A stretch of DNA of 64,000 bases from Agapetus fuscipes (GCA_951799405.1 OX637333.1:13763960-13827959), one strand, 5' to 3'. Counted from the first letter of the stretch, positions 21,315 to 32,220 are shown. Notes: a model not told the origin generated them from the letters alone. Numbers and translations: made by a program.

Positions 21315-22283
21315 ATGAAGTGCCATATATGCTCGGACGAAATGAGCCCAAAAAAGGCATTAAAATGTTCGAGATGCTATAAGTCGTACCACCAATCATG
21401 CCAGCGTCAATCAGCTGAGAAAATGTCTACAAGGACGAGATCACAATTTATGTGTGACTCATGCAGGCTAGAGGACCCAAGGACATCAATACTGGGCCCC
21501 AGCCCATCCTCTGCGGCATTCACCTCTGCAGCAAATCCACCCGTCCGGCCATCATCACCATCATCACCTCCGACAGCAGACACACTCCTGCTCCTCGGAG
21601 AAATGAAAGAATTAAAGAATGAGATACGGGAGATGAAAGATTCTCTATTATTTTTCTCTAATCGCTATGACGAGTTGAACTCGACCATTACAAAATTAAA
21701 CGAGGATGCGAGGATTGCTGACTACAAAATAAAAGAATTAAGTGAGTCAGTCGATTCACTTAAAAATACAGTCCTCAAAAATGAAATTATTTCCCGCCAA
21801 AAGAATGTGGAGCTGTCCGGTCACCCGATTGTCTCTGGTGAGGACCTTAGCATATCAATTAAAAATATTGCCACGAAGCTGGGAGTTCCAGAGGTGGCAA
21901 TGGACGTGGAATCATGTCACAGGATCCGCCGGAGACAACCACCAAATACTTTAGCCAGTACCATGAAAACTACCGAACTAAGAGATCCGCCTATTATAAT
22001 AACCTTCAACAAAAAATGTTCAAAGGAGGCACTAATGGCGGCAATAAAAAGGCGAAAGAGCTTAATGGCCAGCGAGCTGGGGATCAAAACAAACAAACGG
22101 ATCTTTATTAACGACCATCTGCCCCTGTGCACAAAGAAACTGCTGGCACAGACCAAAGAGGTACAGAGAAACCTAGGGTACAAATTTACCTGGGTAAGGG
22201 ATTCCCGAATATTTGTTAGAAAGGATGAACAGTCTCCTAAGATTTTGATTAGCTCTGTGGAGGTCCTAAATAAATTGAAGTAG
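21315..22283 (+). CDS. LINE ORF1 protein with PHD-type zinc finger and coiled coil
   Basis: A 322-residue open frame; the first ATG is at 21315, 58 bp before the ORF2 start as counted from its stop. Residues 1-50 contain C3, C6, C18, C21, H26, C29, C47 and C50, a C4HC3 PHD-like finger (MKCHICSDE ... CSRCYKSYHQSC ... FMCDSC). A Pro/Ser-rich linker follows (SSPSSPPTADTLLLLGEMKE), then a heptad-rich coiled coil (about residues 95-165), then a basic C-terminal domain with FINDHLPLCTKKLLAQTKEV, probably RNA-binding. PHD fingers in ORF1 are known from CR1-type LINEs. Expected role: trimerising RNA chaperone that binds the LINE transcript. No inactivating change is visible. Confidence 0.85.
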   Translation: MKCHICSDEMSPKKALKCSRCYKSYHQSCQRQSAEKMSTRTRSQFMCDSCRLEDPRTSILGPSPSSAAFTSAANPPVRPSSPSSPPTADTLLLLGEMKELKNEIREMKDSLLFFSNRYDELNSTITKLNEDARIADYKIKELSESVDSLKNTVLKNEIISRQKNVELSGHPIVSGEDLSISIKNIATKLGVPEVAMDVESCHRIRRRQPPNTLASTMKTTELRDPPIIITFNKKCSKEALMAAIKRRKSLMASELGIKTNKRIFINDHLPLCTKKLLAQTKEVQRNLGYKFTWVRDSRIFVRKDEQSPKILISSVEVLNKLK

Positions 22284-22340
22284 GTTTTGGATATTATTAA
22301 TTTTTATTTTTTGTATTTCTAGATTTTAACTTTTTATACA

Positions 22341-22910
22341 ATGGCTGTTTATTTGTCATTATACTATCAGAATGCACGAGGATTACGAACGAAGCTACGA
22401 ACTTTCTTTGAAAATGTATCTTGCAATGAGTATGACATTATATGCATGACGGAGACCTGGCTTACCCCTAGTATTTTTGACGGAGAGTTGCTGGATGATC
22501 GATATAATGTATACAGGAATGATAGAGATTTGATCTCCACCGGAAAACTTTCTGGTGGTGGGGTTCTGGTTGCTGTCAGAAAGACTTTTAGTTCGTGCAT
22601 CTGTGGCACCTGGACTCACGCAGGAGAGAATCTCTGGATTAGGATCAAGTCTCTATCATCTAAATCTAAAAGGTCTATAAATGTGGTTTTATCTTATTTC
22701 CCAAATGGCTCCTCAAATTTTAGCCAAATATCTACTCTTTTCGACCTAATCTCAGATGTAATGCTATCGGACCCAGATGACATTTATATTGTTCTAGGAG
22801 ATTATAATCTTCCTTCTATTAGTTGGTCAAATTCTTCACATGGAAACCATTTAGATCCCTTTGGTGATAACATTCAAATAATCTCTACAATAAATGATTT
22901 TTATCTCTAA
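22341..22910 (+). pseudogene. LINE ORF2, apurinic-like endonuclease domain
   Basis: Starts with ATG at 22341. It carries LYYQNARGLRTK (Asn motif), IICMTETWLTP (catalytic Glu), GGGVLVAVRK, and IYIVLGDYNLPSISW (the GDFN motif as GDYN). The frame is lost at 22908 (stop TAA). The SDH-type region continues in other frames with at least two further shifts (NRILDLIFLN, then DPHHVPVTLSFAY). The domain would nick target DNA for target-primed reverse transcription, but cannot be joined to the RT in this copy. Confidence 0.85.
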
Positions 22911-23158
22911 ATAACCTATTTCAGTTTAATTCTTTCCAAAACTCAAATAATCGAATCCTAGATTTAATATTTTTAAACATACCTACCTTGTGAAGTTGCT
23001 CAAAGCGACTCACCATTGACAAATGTTGACCCTCATCACGTCCCTGTAACTTTATCTTTTGCGTACCAGACATCGTAAAATCAACTAGAACTCCACCCAG
23101 ATACACAAAGCTTTTCAACAAAGCTGATTACAATGTCATTTGTGAAAGACTTTCTCAA

Positions 23159-24811
23159 GTGAATTGGGTGAATGAACTTTCATACCGTGACACAGAATCT
23201 GCAACCTTACATTTTTACTCCATTATTGACTCCATCATCAAAAGTTATATTCCATCTGTTTTAATTAAGAATCAGCAAAATTTCCCCATGTGGTACTCTA
23301 GCTCGCTCATAAAACTGATAGCCGAAAAGAAGAGAATACATAAAAGGTGGAAAATTTGTGGAAACCCTCTTGATTACCTGTCTTTTACAACCCTAAGGAA
23401 GCGTCAGAAGGCAATCGAGAAGCAATGCCGTAGGAATTTCTTGCAAACAACAGAAAACTCCATAAAAATTAATCCTCGTCAATTTTGGACATACGCAAAG
23501 TCTAAACGTAACCATCAAGATATTCCTGATGAAGTTTATTTCGGTAAAAATAAATTCACCAACGGTTTGTCCATATGTAATGCATTTAATGATTTTTTTC
23601 ACTCAAGCTTTGAAGAACCTTTTCCAATTAAAAATACCTCTAATGCTGTACAAAATAGTCTTTGTGATATACACTCGATTACCGTGGATAAATCTGATGT
23701 CTGTAAACGTCTAGTTAGTGTTGACCTAAATAAAGGGTCGGGGTCCGATGGCATCCCTCCCCTGTTCATATCCAAATGTGCAAAACAACTATCCATCCCA
23801 ATTACTATATTATTTAAATTATCACTGGCGGAATGTACTTTTCCGTCTTCCTGGAAAAGAGCTTTCATTACTCCAATTTTCAAATCTGTCAACAAAAATG
23901 ATTTAGCTAATTATCGTCCAATTTCAAAACTACCAATTTTTAGCAAGGTTTTTGAAAAAATTGTCAATGATCAACTATATGCAGCAGTTCGCCCCCACAT
24001 AATCAATCAACAACATGGCTTTATCAGCAAAAAATCCACTGAAACAAATCTGAGCGAATTTACAAGTCACATTTATGAAGCGTTTAGAGTAAGGGGTCAA
24101 GTTGATGCAATATACACCGATTTCTCTAAAGCTTTCGACAAAATTGACCACAACATTCTCATAAGAAAATTAGGCGACCTTGGTGTGCATGGCGATCTTC
24201 TACGCTGGGTATCTTCTTACCTAAAAAATAGAACACAGGCAGTGGCTATTAAGGGATACATCTCAAATTTTCTTCCAGTATCATCTGGAGTACCTCAGGG
24301 CTCCCATTTCGGTGCTCTCTTGTTTGTTCTTTTTCTAAATGACATAACATCTTATTTTAAACACTCCGAAATATTATTATATGCAGATGATGCTAAAATT
24401 TTCAAAAATATCAATTCCTCCATCGACTGCGCCTTACTACAGGAGGATCTTGAGTGTTTACAGATGTATTGCATCAATAACAATATATCCATTAATATAA
24501 GCAAGTGTAGTGTTGTCTCTTTCTGTAGAAATAATCATGTTTTTTTCCACGAATATAAATTAAAAAATTTACCTCTTCCCAGAACCAATTTAATTAAAGA
24601 TTTAGGGGTATTTCTAGATAGTAAGCTTAATTTTCAAGCTCACATATCCTCTACAGTCAAAAAGTCCCTGAGCATGTTAGGATATGTCCTGCGATTATGC
24701 AAAGAATTTACCTCGTTAGATGTTTTCAAATTGACTTATAACGCTTTTGTTAGATCTCGCTTGGAATACTGTTCAGTCATTTGGAATCCACATTATAAAG
24801 TCTACATAGCA
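23159..24811 (+). pseudogene. LINE ORF2, reverse transcriptase domain
   Basis: A long open frame without its own ATG, in a different frame from the endonuclease. Motifs: KGSGSDGIPPLFISKC, WKRAFITPIFKS, LANYRPISKLPIFSKVFEK, QQHGFISKKST, AIYTDFSKAFDKIDHNIL (catalytic Asp), SSGVPQGSHFGALLF, ILLYADDAKIF (YADD), NISKCSVVSF, IKDLGVFLDSKL, and FVRSRLEYCSVIWNPHYKV. The frame runs into the 5' LTR at 24812 and continues after the LTR element at 28110. The catalytic residues are intact, so the inactivation comes from frameshifts and the insertion. Confidence 0.88.
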
Positions 24812-25073
24812 TGTAACGAGATGAGTTTGTTTGTTTGGTAGAATGGAACATTGTATTTAAATTTGAATGGAAAAAGGAAAACAAAAGAATGCAGAAAGAG
24901 GGAAGAAGCTTGCCTGGCGTGAGAGCCACAAGCATGTGTAATTAAGAATAATTAATATTATTGTGCTGTGGTTTATTATGTATACATTGTGAAAGGAATA
25001 AAAGTAAACGTATTAAAGTGGTTGTTACATTATTAATTGTGTCAATCAGCAGGACAGAGGAAAAACCCACACA
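24812..25073 (+). repeat. 5' LTR
   Basis: Begins TGTAACGAGATGAG, ends AAACCCACACA; AATAAA-type signal at GGAATAAAAG. Nearly identical to the 3' LTR. Confidence 0.93.
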
Positions 25074-25076
25074 TTT

Positions 25077-25089
25077 TGGCGCCCAACGT
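25077..25089 (+). promoter_or_regulatory. Primer-binding site (tRNA-Lys)
   Basis: TGGCGCCCAACGT, three bases after the 5' LTR, complementary to a lysine tRNA 3' end; it primes minus-strand synthesis. Confidence 0.8.
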
Positions 25090-25540
25090 AAAAGAAAAAA
25101 TCTGTAAATGAAATTCCTATGAAGAAAATTTTTCACAAACAAAAACAAATGACAGTCGATTTCAACAAATGACATTGAAAACAATACAATATATGAAATA
25201 ATTAAAATTGGACAGATTTATGGTTGTGAAAGCATCAACACGTTTAAAATGTTTTTAAAAACTCAACTTATACAATTTATAACAAGAAATTGCAAGATTT
25301 CAAAGGCGGTTTTGAAAATATTGAAGGTGAGAGAATTCAAACTACCTACATTACGTTTAAAAGAATGGAAATTCAAAAATGGAACGCCGCAGGACAAAGC
25401 AGAATGTACATGAACCAGTTTGTTTCAAATCAGTTTAGATAAATATATATATAGATGGTGTTATATTTAATTTGTATGAAAAATTTTTTTTTCAATGAAA
25501 TGATTTTTTTTTAATTGCATAAATTGAAAATATACAGCAA

Positions 25541-26313
25541 ATGACGAAATCTAAAAAAATAAATAATAAAAAGGATTTAGAAAGTAACACAATGGAGTCC
25601 ATAAATTTTGATCCTCTCAAATTAAAAATATCTTTTAATGGTGAAAGTGAACCAAATGAATTTATAATAAGGTTAGAAGAATTAGCCAAAGTCTACAAAT
25701 TAAAATTAGATTATTTGGTAGAGTGTATGCCTATATTTTTAACAGATTTTCCGTTAACTTGGTACAGAGCAATTAACTGTGAATTTGATTGGAAAATTTT
25801 TAAAACCAAATTCTTACAACAATTTGAAAAATATGACTTTCAAAGGAATCTTAAGTTAGAAATTTTAAATATGGTACAAGGTCATGATATGCATCTGTTT
25901 ATATTTTAAAGGTAAAATCAAAAAATAATTTATTAAATAAAAGAATGCATGATAAAGAACTTATGGACATAATAATTCATGGATTGTCAGAAAAATATGC
26001 AACTTTACTGACAACATCTGAAATTAAAAATACAGAGGAATTATCTACAATATGTAGCAAGTTTGAATCATTTTTCAAATTTAATGAATGTAAGAATTTA
26101 AATGTAATGAATGACACAGAAGAGAAAAATGTAATGCAAAAATGCAATTTTTGTAATAAATTAGGACATGATGAAATAGATTGTTGGACTAAAAATAGAA
26201 AATTAGATTACATACAGAATAAATGTAGAAGTTTCACAAATAATATAGTATGCTACTTTTGTAATAAAAGAGGACATGTGGAAAGAAATTGTTTTATAAA
26301 AAATGGAAAATAG
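25541..26313 (+). pseudogene. gag with two CCHC zinc knuckles, frameshifted
   Basis: The first part (25541-25909) reads like a retrotransposon gag capsid (FNGESEPNEFIIRLEELAKV, LTDFPLTWYRAIN). The frame breaks at about 25905 and continues in another frame at 25945-26313. The second part has two zinc knuckles of the form C-x2-C-x4-H-x4-C: CNFCNKLGHDEIDC and CYFCNKRGHVERNC. These bind genomic RNA. The gag end overlaps the integrase frame by 11 bp, which marks the deletion joint that removed protease, RT and RNase H. Confidence 0.8.
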
Positions 26314-27193
26314 AAAAAGAGTGGATAGACCGTTAAAAATGCTGAGTATTGATTTGATAGGACCATTACCAAAATCAAGTACGGGCTATATACATATATT
26401 ATCAATAATAGATGTTTTTACCAAATATTGTTGGTTATTTCCTTTAAGAAGAGCTACTACAGAAGAAATAGTAAAATTAATAGAAAATAAAATATTTTTA
26501 ACAGAAGGAGTACCGCAAACGATAATAACAGATAATGGAAAGAATTTAAAGTCTAATGCATTTAAAGATTTTATGTACTCATATGGAGTACAGAAAATAT
26601 TTTATACAACTTTATATACTCCCATGTGCAATAATGTAGAGACATATAATAGAACAATAGGATACACATTAGCTATTTTTGTTGAAAATGAACAAAGAAA
26701 ATGGGATACTTTTTTAGATTCAGTACAAAGCATAATAAATAATACAGTCAATTTAGCAACAGGATACACACCTAATGTATTAGCAAGAGGTAGGGAGATT
26801 GTACTAAATGGTGAAATTCATGGTGAAATAGTAAATGATGAAATAGAATCAAAGGAAGAATTAGATAAATATAGAGATATGCATAAAGATAAAATGAAGG
26901 AATTAAACACATTATACAAAATTGTAACAGAAAATTTATGGGATGCATATAATAAAAATGCAAATTATTATAATAAAGGTAGATCAAATCGTGTCTATGA
27001 TCAAGGGGATATTGTATGGCGTAAAAATTTCATACAATCAAATGCAGGGAAATACTTCTGTATAAAGTTGGCTCCAAAATTTGTCAAAGCCAGAATAGAA
27101 AAGAAAGTTAGCAAGATAGTCTATGTATTAAAAGATATAGACACAAATGTTATAAATAAATATTACATCAAGGACATAATCAAATTAGATTAA
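26303..27193 (+). CDS. Retroviral-type integrase core and C-terminal domain
   Basis: A continuous frame of 296 codons. The DDE triad is present: Asp in MLSIDLIGPLPKS, Asp in IITDNGKNLKS, Glu in MCNNVETYNRT, with 35 residues between the second Asp and Glu (canonical D35E). The C-terminal part contains YDQGDIVWRKNF, typical of the gypsy integrase chromatin/DNA-binding domain. The N-terminal HHCC zinc finger is missing, lost with the upstream deletion. The ATG at 26303 is probably fortuitous; in a complete element this is part of a Pol polyprotein. Confidence 0.88.
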   Translation: MENRKRVDRPLKMLSIDLIGPLPKSSTGYIHILSIIDVFTKYCWLFPLRRATTEEIVKLIENKIFLTEGVPQTIITDNGKNLKSNAFKDFMYSYGVQKIFYTTLYTPMCNNVETYNRTIGYTLAIFVENEQRKWDTFLDSVQSIINNTVNLATGYTPNVLARGREIVLNGEIHGEIVNDEIESKEELDKYRDMHKDKMKELNTLYKIVTENLWDAYNKNANYYNKGRSNRVYDQGDIVWRKNFIQSNAGKYFCIKLAPKFVKARIEKKVSKIVYVLKDIDTNVINKYYIKDIIKLD

Positions 27194-27847
27194 AAAAAAA
27201 AAAAAAAAACATATTTTCATGTGTATGAAAAATTTGAGGTGATGCATGATACGGTGAAAGTTGATATAAAAGTGATCAGTGAAAGAATGAATTATGAAAC
27301 ATTGCATGAATGAAGGTATGAAACATAAATTAAACAAAGTATTACATATGAAGGTAAAGTTTTTAAAAAAAATTGATGGACTGATAAATTTATTAATGAA
27401 AAATAAATTTGAAATAAATTTAAATATTGGGAAAGATGTGATACATGTTTAAAAAAAAAAAAGTTATTTTAATGAATTGATTAATAAACTGGTGAATGTT
27501 TATTATGTATTGTTATTTGATTATTTTGAATTGTTGAATTAAGTATTTAAAAAAAAAAAAAAAAAAACAAATATTTGTTTATAATATTGAATATGAAATT
27601 TGTGTAAAAAAAAAAAATATATTAATTTTAGTATGAAAATAATTGGTATTGTTAAAAAAGGTATTAATGACTGAATAATGTATCAGAAACAGGTTTTTTT
27701 TTTATTTTCATATTTTTGAAATTTATCCTTAAAATAAAACAAAATATGTGGCGCCGGCTGAGCATTATGATACATTATTTACTCATTGTAAAAGAAAAAA
27801 AAAAAAAATTGGGAATGTTTTTTTTTTATGAGAGGAAGGAGGTGTAT

Positions 27848-28109
27848 TGTAACGAGATGAGTTTGTTTGTTTGGTAGAATGGAACATTGTATTTAAATTT
27901 GAATGGAAAAAGGAAAACAAAAGAATGCAGAAAGAGGGAAGAAGCTTGCCTGGCGTGAGAGCCACAAGCATGTGTAATTAAGAATAATTAATATTATTGT
28001 GCTGTGGTTTATTATGTATACATTGTGAAAGGAATAAAAGTAAACGTATTAAAGTGGTTGTTACATTATTAATTGTGTCAATCAGCAGGACAGAGGAAAA
28101 ACCCTCACA
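27848..28109 (+). repeat. 3' LTR
   Basis: 262 bp, identical to the 5' LTR except near the last bases (CCCTCACA versus CCCACACA). Confidence 0.93.
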
Positions 28110-28891
28110 AGCACAAATAGAAAGAGTGCAGAAGAAATTTTTAAGATACTTAAATTTCAGAAATCACCATTATCTTGATTACGCATCTTCATGTAGCCTA
28201 TACTCCACTCAAACTCTTGAAACCCGTAGATCATATAGAGACGCACTATTTCTGTACAAAATGTAAACAATCAAATTGACTCGCCATATTTGCTTGAAAG
28301 GATAAAAATAAATGTACCTAATAGGATTTTCCGTGAAAAGATCCTCTTTTATAATGGCATCTCCAGGACAAGCTACCTTCAAAATTCTTTTGTAGAGTGC
28401 GCATGCACTGTCTATAACAAGCAGTTGAAGCATTTCGACCCGTTTGCCCCTGACAGTATTGGAGTTTTGAAGCATTTTTTTGTCACTGCTAAGCTTTAGG
28501 TTGTTATACACTGTGCATACATTTTACTTCTTTTTTACTGATTCTTGTTTATTTTTTCTGCTGTTATTGTTATGCTTATTTTGTCATACTTATATATTAT
28601 TATCTGTTACACTCATAGGTTACACTACACATTTTTTGTTTTTGTTCTTCTTGATTATTTTTCCCGCTGTTTATACTTATTGTAATATACCTGTTTACCA
28701 TATCTTACAATATGTATTTATGTTTTGCTGCTTCAAGTTTATTTTTTCTGCTCATACATGTTTTATCTTGTTTTTGACTTAGTTTTCTTGTAATTTATTA
28801 TTTTTCTTCTTTGGTTTTTTCTATGCTCTTATGTATCATATATTGTATTTTTATTCATAAATAAATAAAAACTGTTTGAAAAAAAAAAAAA
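28110..28891 (+). pseudogene. LINE ORF2 C-terminus, 3' UTR and poly(A) tail
   Basis: Resumes the LINE at AGCACAAATAGAAAGAGTGC with IERVQKKFLRYLNFRNHHYL and TLETRRSYRDALFLYK, shifts frame near 28265, then NVPNRIFREK and FVECACTVYNKQLKHFD. The T-rich 3' UTR ends in AATAAATAAA and a run of A. Confidence 0.8.
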
Positions 28892-28974
28892 ATTAATAGT
28901 AATAATAAATAAATAAATAAACAGACACATATACATACATATTTATATAAGGACAGATGTATTACAATTTAAAA

Positions 28975-29170
28975 TTCATTTTTAATATATTCCCACAAAC
29001 AGACAAGTGTTAGTTCGCGCTTACAAATGCTGCATGAATACCTACTAACAAATTAAAAACCAAATCCCAAATGAACAGAAACTCTGCAACTTTTGCCGAC
29101 CTTCCCTGAAACAGGAGTGACATTGGCAAAGTCAATCATTTTATACAGTATGGGTGGTCAGCTTCATAAT
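28975..29170 (-). repeat. Family R copy
   Basis: From TTTAATATATTCCCACAAAC to GGGTGGTCAGCTTCATA. Confidence 0.8.
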
Positions 29171-29304
29171 TCATATTTGACAACAAAACTAATTTGAAAT
29201 GGGAAGAGTCATTCAATTTAAATGCATTTTTTAAAACAAATCGCAACGTAACTAGGCAACACATGTAGTGTAACTTCTTTCCTATGTTATTTCCGAAGGG
29301 CTCC

Positions 29305-29530
29305 TTGACTGATAAGTTGGTATGAGGCTGGTAGGTTGGTATAGGTTGGTATGAGTGCGGTAAAATTGGTTTACTTTTGCCAATGCAACCCCGGTTTCAG
29401 GGAAAAGCGGCAAGAGTTGCAAGGCTTATGTTCATGTGGGGTTTTGTTTATTTTTATGCGCGCATGCAGAATGTGTAGGCGCGAACCTACGTGTGCCTGT
29501 CTTTGGCCATGCATTTAATATGAATCTTAG
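29305..29530 (+). repeat. Family R, diverged copy with internal duplication
   Basis: TCCTTGACTGATAAGTTGGT, then GGTTGGTAT repeated twice more (29330-29355), and the rest of the unit to ATGCATTTAATATGAATCTT. Confidence 0.7.
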
Positions 29531-29531
29531 A

Positions 29532-29575
29532 CCGGTCCGTAGTCCAGTGGAAACAATTCTACCTGAGGATTAGTG
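29532..29575 (+). repeat. SINE-A head fragment
   Basis: CCGGTCCGTAGTCCAGTGG then diverges. Confidence 0.5.
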
Positions 29576-29631
29576 TTTCTCCAAATTTCTGTCTTTCTTT
29601 TTTTCATTAAATTCATTAAAGTATGATAGGA

Positions 29632-29857
29632 ATTCCTAGACTTATAGGTTGGTATGAGGCTGACCACCCATACTGTAAAAAATGGTTCTCTTTGCCAATG
29701 TCACCCCTGTGTCAGGGAAGGTCGGCAAAAGTTGTAGGGCTTATGTTCATTTGAGGTTTGGATTTTATTTAAGTACACATTCAGCATTTGTAAGCGCGAC
29801 CTACACGTGTTTGTTTGTGGGCTTTGATCTGAGAGCTTTAAATAAATATATCCTTGG
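29632..29857 (+). repeat. Family R copy interrupted by SINE-A
   Basis: Starts ATTCCTAGACTTATAGGTTG. Its tail is split by the SINE at 29858-30140 and resumes around 30141-30175 with TATGTAACTTAGATTATG. Confidence 0.8.
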
Positions 29858-30140
29858 GCCGGTCCATAGTCCAGTGGCAACACTTCGGACTCGTAAATGG
29901 AAGGTTGTGGATTCGAATCCCGGCGGAGCACAAAAATATACCATTTATATTTCCAAATGTGCTCTTCGCTGGGTTGAAAAATTCATAAACCTGTACCAAA
30001 GACCGGTCACTGAAAGGTCCATCCAACCTTACAACAACTGAGTCTTGCTTGAGAATTGGCGCTTTCTAAAGCGACGACCAAGCTCGCAGAGGGCTCTTGA
30101 GGTGCGATCCACACCAAAACAGCGCTCACCAAATAAATAA
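29858..30140 (+). repeat. tRNA-derived SINE (SINE-A) inserted in a family R tail
   Basis: Head with A-box-like TAGTCCAGTGG and B-box GGATTCGAATCCCGG, body GGGTCTTGCTTGAGAATTGG-like, end GCGCTCACCAAATAAAT. An ATCCTT motif occurs on both sides and may be the target duplication. Confidence 0.85.
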
Positions 30141-30254
30141 TCCTTATAAATATTATTAATATGTAACTTAGATTATGATTTATGCTCGCTTATCGGCTTA
30201 ATATTATTATTATTTAATCATTTTAAAAAAATGTGAAGAGGAATGCAATTCGCC

Positions 30255-30642
30255 AACTAAAATGACTATCAGGAAACTCCGTGTAGCACAACGAAAGCAC
30301 GAAAGAGTTATGCTACACGTAAGACTGTCGGATCGGATACGAAATACCGAAATACGTAGAAGATCGGGAGTTACTGACATAGTCAAAAGAGTGGCAAAGC
30401 AGAAGTGGTCGTGGGCAGGGCATGTAGCCAGATTGAGCGAGCAAAGATGGACGAATAGAGTGGTAGAATGGAGACCTCGTGAAGACAAAAGAACAAGAGG
30501 AAGGCCTCTTACACGATGGTCAGAGTTGCTGGTGACTGGATGCAGAGAGCCCAGGACAGAGACGCCTGGAGAGATATGGGAGAGGCTTATGTCCAGCAGT
30601 GGATAAGAAGTGGCTGAATAAGTAAGTAAGTAAGTAAGTAAC
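30255..30642 (+). pseudogene. LINE 3' end (RTE-like) with (TAAG)n tail
   Basis: Encodes only the last part of an endonuclease-RT protein: KLRVAQRKHERVMLHVRLSD, IRRRSGVTDIVKRVAKQKWS and WAGHVARLSEQRW, then TRGRPLTRWSELLV and the end at 30603. This C-terminal block is common in RTE-type LINEs. The copy is severely 5' truncated and ends in five TAAG repeats, the usual microsatellite-like tail. Confidence 0.8.
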
Positions 30643-30682
30643 CAATTAGCAAGATGTAAAACGTCTCTTTGCATTAAGAGCG
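30640..30682 (-). repeat. Fragment shared with the TIR-bounded RT element
   Basis: CCAATTAGCAAGATGTAAAA and CGTCTCTTTGCATTAA match 8741-8780. Confidence 0.6.
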
Positions 30683-31540
30683 CTCTCGAATATTTTCAAT
30701 TTTAAAATCTGCGTTCGCTTAATTCCTATCTATGCCACAGCGGCGCGCTCGGCGCTCTTCCTTTGTAGTTTTTGAAAGGTACGTATATTAACTTATAATA
30801 TCTGTGGACTAGAAATTATTTTAACCAAAAAAGACATATATATATATATGTCTCAACTTACTTACGAAAATGGTCATTAGTAATAAAAATAACAAAGAAC
30901 TTCACAGTTGCATTTCCATGTGTACAAAAAACTCGGCACAACGAAAAAAAAATCTTGAATGTTGGTACCATTTCAAATAACGGCTGCCGACTAGGCCGGA
31001 AATAACTAGAGTTGACTTTATCACTCATTTCATTATAACCACTGCAACGTGTGACAGGAGAGAAACGCAAGTGGTAGCATGTCGCTGCCTTTGTTCTTGT
31101 TTGCCGTAGAGACCATTAAGCTAATTTTACATGAGTACTGGACCAATGTGTCTTATGAAAACAGGAAATTGATTTCAAAAATATTTAAAACAACTCTCAC
31201 ATTACGAATTTTACGCTTATTCTTAGCTCAGATTGTGAAGAATTTTATTCTTATGACAACTGCAGTATGTATCAAATCAGCACGTTAGTTTCCGCTCCTC
31301 TATGTAAGTAATAACTCATAGTAATAATTAATAATCTACAATCTACATCTAGTAATAATTAATAATCTACATAAGTAATAACTCATAGTAGCTATGCAGT
31401 ACACTTTTTGGCAGCCATTTTTTTATGCCGGTCAGATAGACTCAACCTTTTCCATCCTTCAATAGAAAAACTAAAAATGTTCAACAATAAATCAATAGTT
31501 TCGCAAATTATATTTTTAGTAATAATAATATCAGGATGAT
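30683..31540. other. No gene recognised
   Basis: Two open frames of about 70 codons (minus 30858-31070, plus 31079-31288) without recognisable domains. Short direct repeats around TAATAATTAATAATCTACA lie at 31305-31390. Confidence 0.45.
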
Positions 31541-31544
31541 TTTT

Positions 31545-31680
31545 GCGAGCGCTGTTTTTGTGTAAATCACACCCCAGCGAGCTTGGTCGTCGCTAAAGAA
31601 AGCGTCGATTCTCAATCAAGACCAAGTTGCTGTAGGGCTGGATGAACTTTGGTGACGGGTCTTGGTAATGGTTTGTGTAT
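31545..31680 (-). repeat. SINE-A, reverse, truncated
   Basis: GCGAGCGCTGTTTTTGTG, GAGCTTGGTCGTCGC and GACGGGTCTTGGTAATGG; lacks the tRNA-like head. Confidence 0.75.
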
Positions 31681-32019
31681 TTCCACTTTATTAATTCATT
31701 AGAACTTTGAAAAACATTAAATAAAAAAAAAACAAGTTTTTAGTTACTCGTAAGCGTAACTACATAATAATGTTATGGATATGTGAAGGTTCCAAGGAAT
31801 TTTCTGAAAATAGTGGTCAATATAGTGCATACACGCAGTATTTCTTAGTAAATATTTAGTTTTTCACATACTGTAAAATTGCATTTACTTTCTCGCAATT
31901 TCGCTTTCTTGATGACTAGAATTATTTTATTTTTTGCGTAAGATCCGCAGGATGAAGAATGTCGACCGATTATTTCTAAAATAGTAATGATAAATTTCTA
32001 AGTTAAGTATCAAAGTCTT
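31681..32019. other. No gene recognised
   Basis: AT-rich intron sequence. Confidence 0.4.
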
Positions 32020-32220
32020 AATCTAAATTAAAGTTGCAAAGATATATATCATTTCAGATTCATATTAAATGCATTCCCACAAGCACACACATAGAAGTTG
32101 AGCATAAGCCCTGCAACTTTTGCCGACCTTCCCAGAAGCAGGGGTGACATTAGCAAAGTGAACCATCTTTGTACAGTATGGGTGGTCAGCTTCATACCAA
32201 CCTATAAGTCAAGGAATGTA
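32020..32220 (-). repeat. Family R copy, internally shortened
   Basis: Tail at AATTAAAGTTGCAAAGATAT, 5' border at CCTATAAGTCAAGGAATG; about 40 bp of the middle is missing. Confidence 0.8.

Larger units (their letters stand above)
24812..28109 (+). mobile_element. Young LTR retrotransposon, internally deleted (gag + integrase only)
   Basis: Two 262-bp LTRs (24812-25073, 27848-28109) start TGTAACG and end CACA and differ at one position that I can find. AGCA flanks both sides (24808-24811, 28110-28113). The primer-binding site TGGCGCCCAACGT at 25077-25089 matches the 3' end of lysine tRNA, and a purine tract AGAGGAAGGAGG lies just before the 3' LTR. Between them are gag with two zinc knuckles and an integrase core, but no protease, RT or RNase H. 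The 4-bp duplication and gag/IN order suggest a Ty3/gypsy relative. It inserted in the LINE ORF2 after KVYIA. Confidence 0.93.
21315..28891 (+). mobile_element. Nearly full-length Jockey/CR1-like LINE, split by an LTR retrotransposon
   Basis: Order: ORF1 with a PHD-type zinc finger (21315-22283), ORF2 endonuclease (22341-22910), degenerate linker, RT (about 23159-24811), [LTR retrotransposon 24812-28109], ORF2 C-terminus (28110-28500), 3' UTR with AATAAATAAA and a poly(A) tract (28878-28891). The poly(A) tail and two-ORF layout fit Jockey/CR1-like LINEs. Frameshifts within ORF2 near 22905-23160 make it inactive, though ORF1 is still open. Confidence 0.85.

Noticed and set aside
29858..29935. 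tRNA-like sequences at 29858, 39569, 48814 and 14822
   Set aside because: They contain A- and B-box motifs but continue into a shared 200-bp body with tails and target duplications, so they are SINE heads, not tRNA genes.
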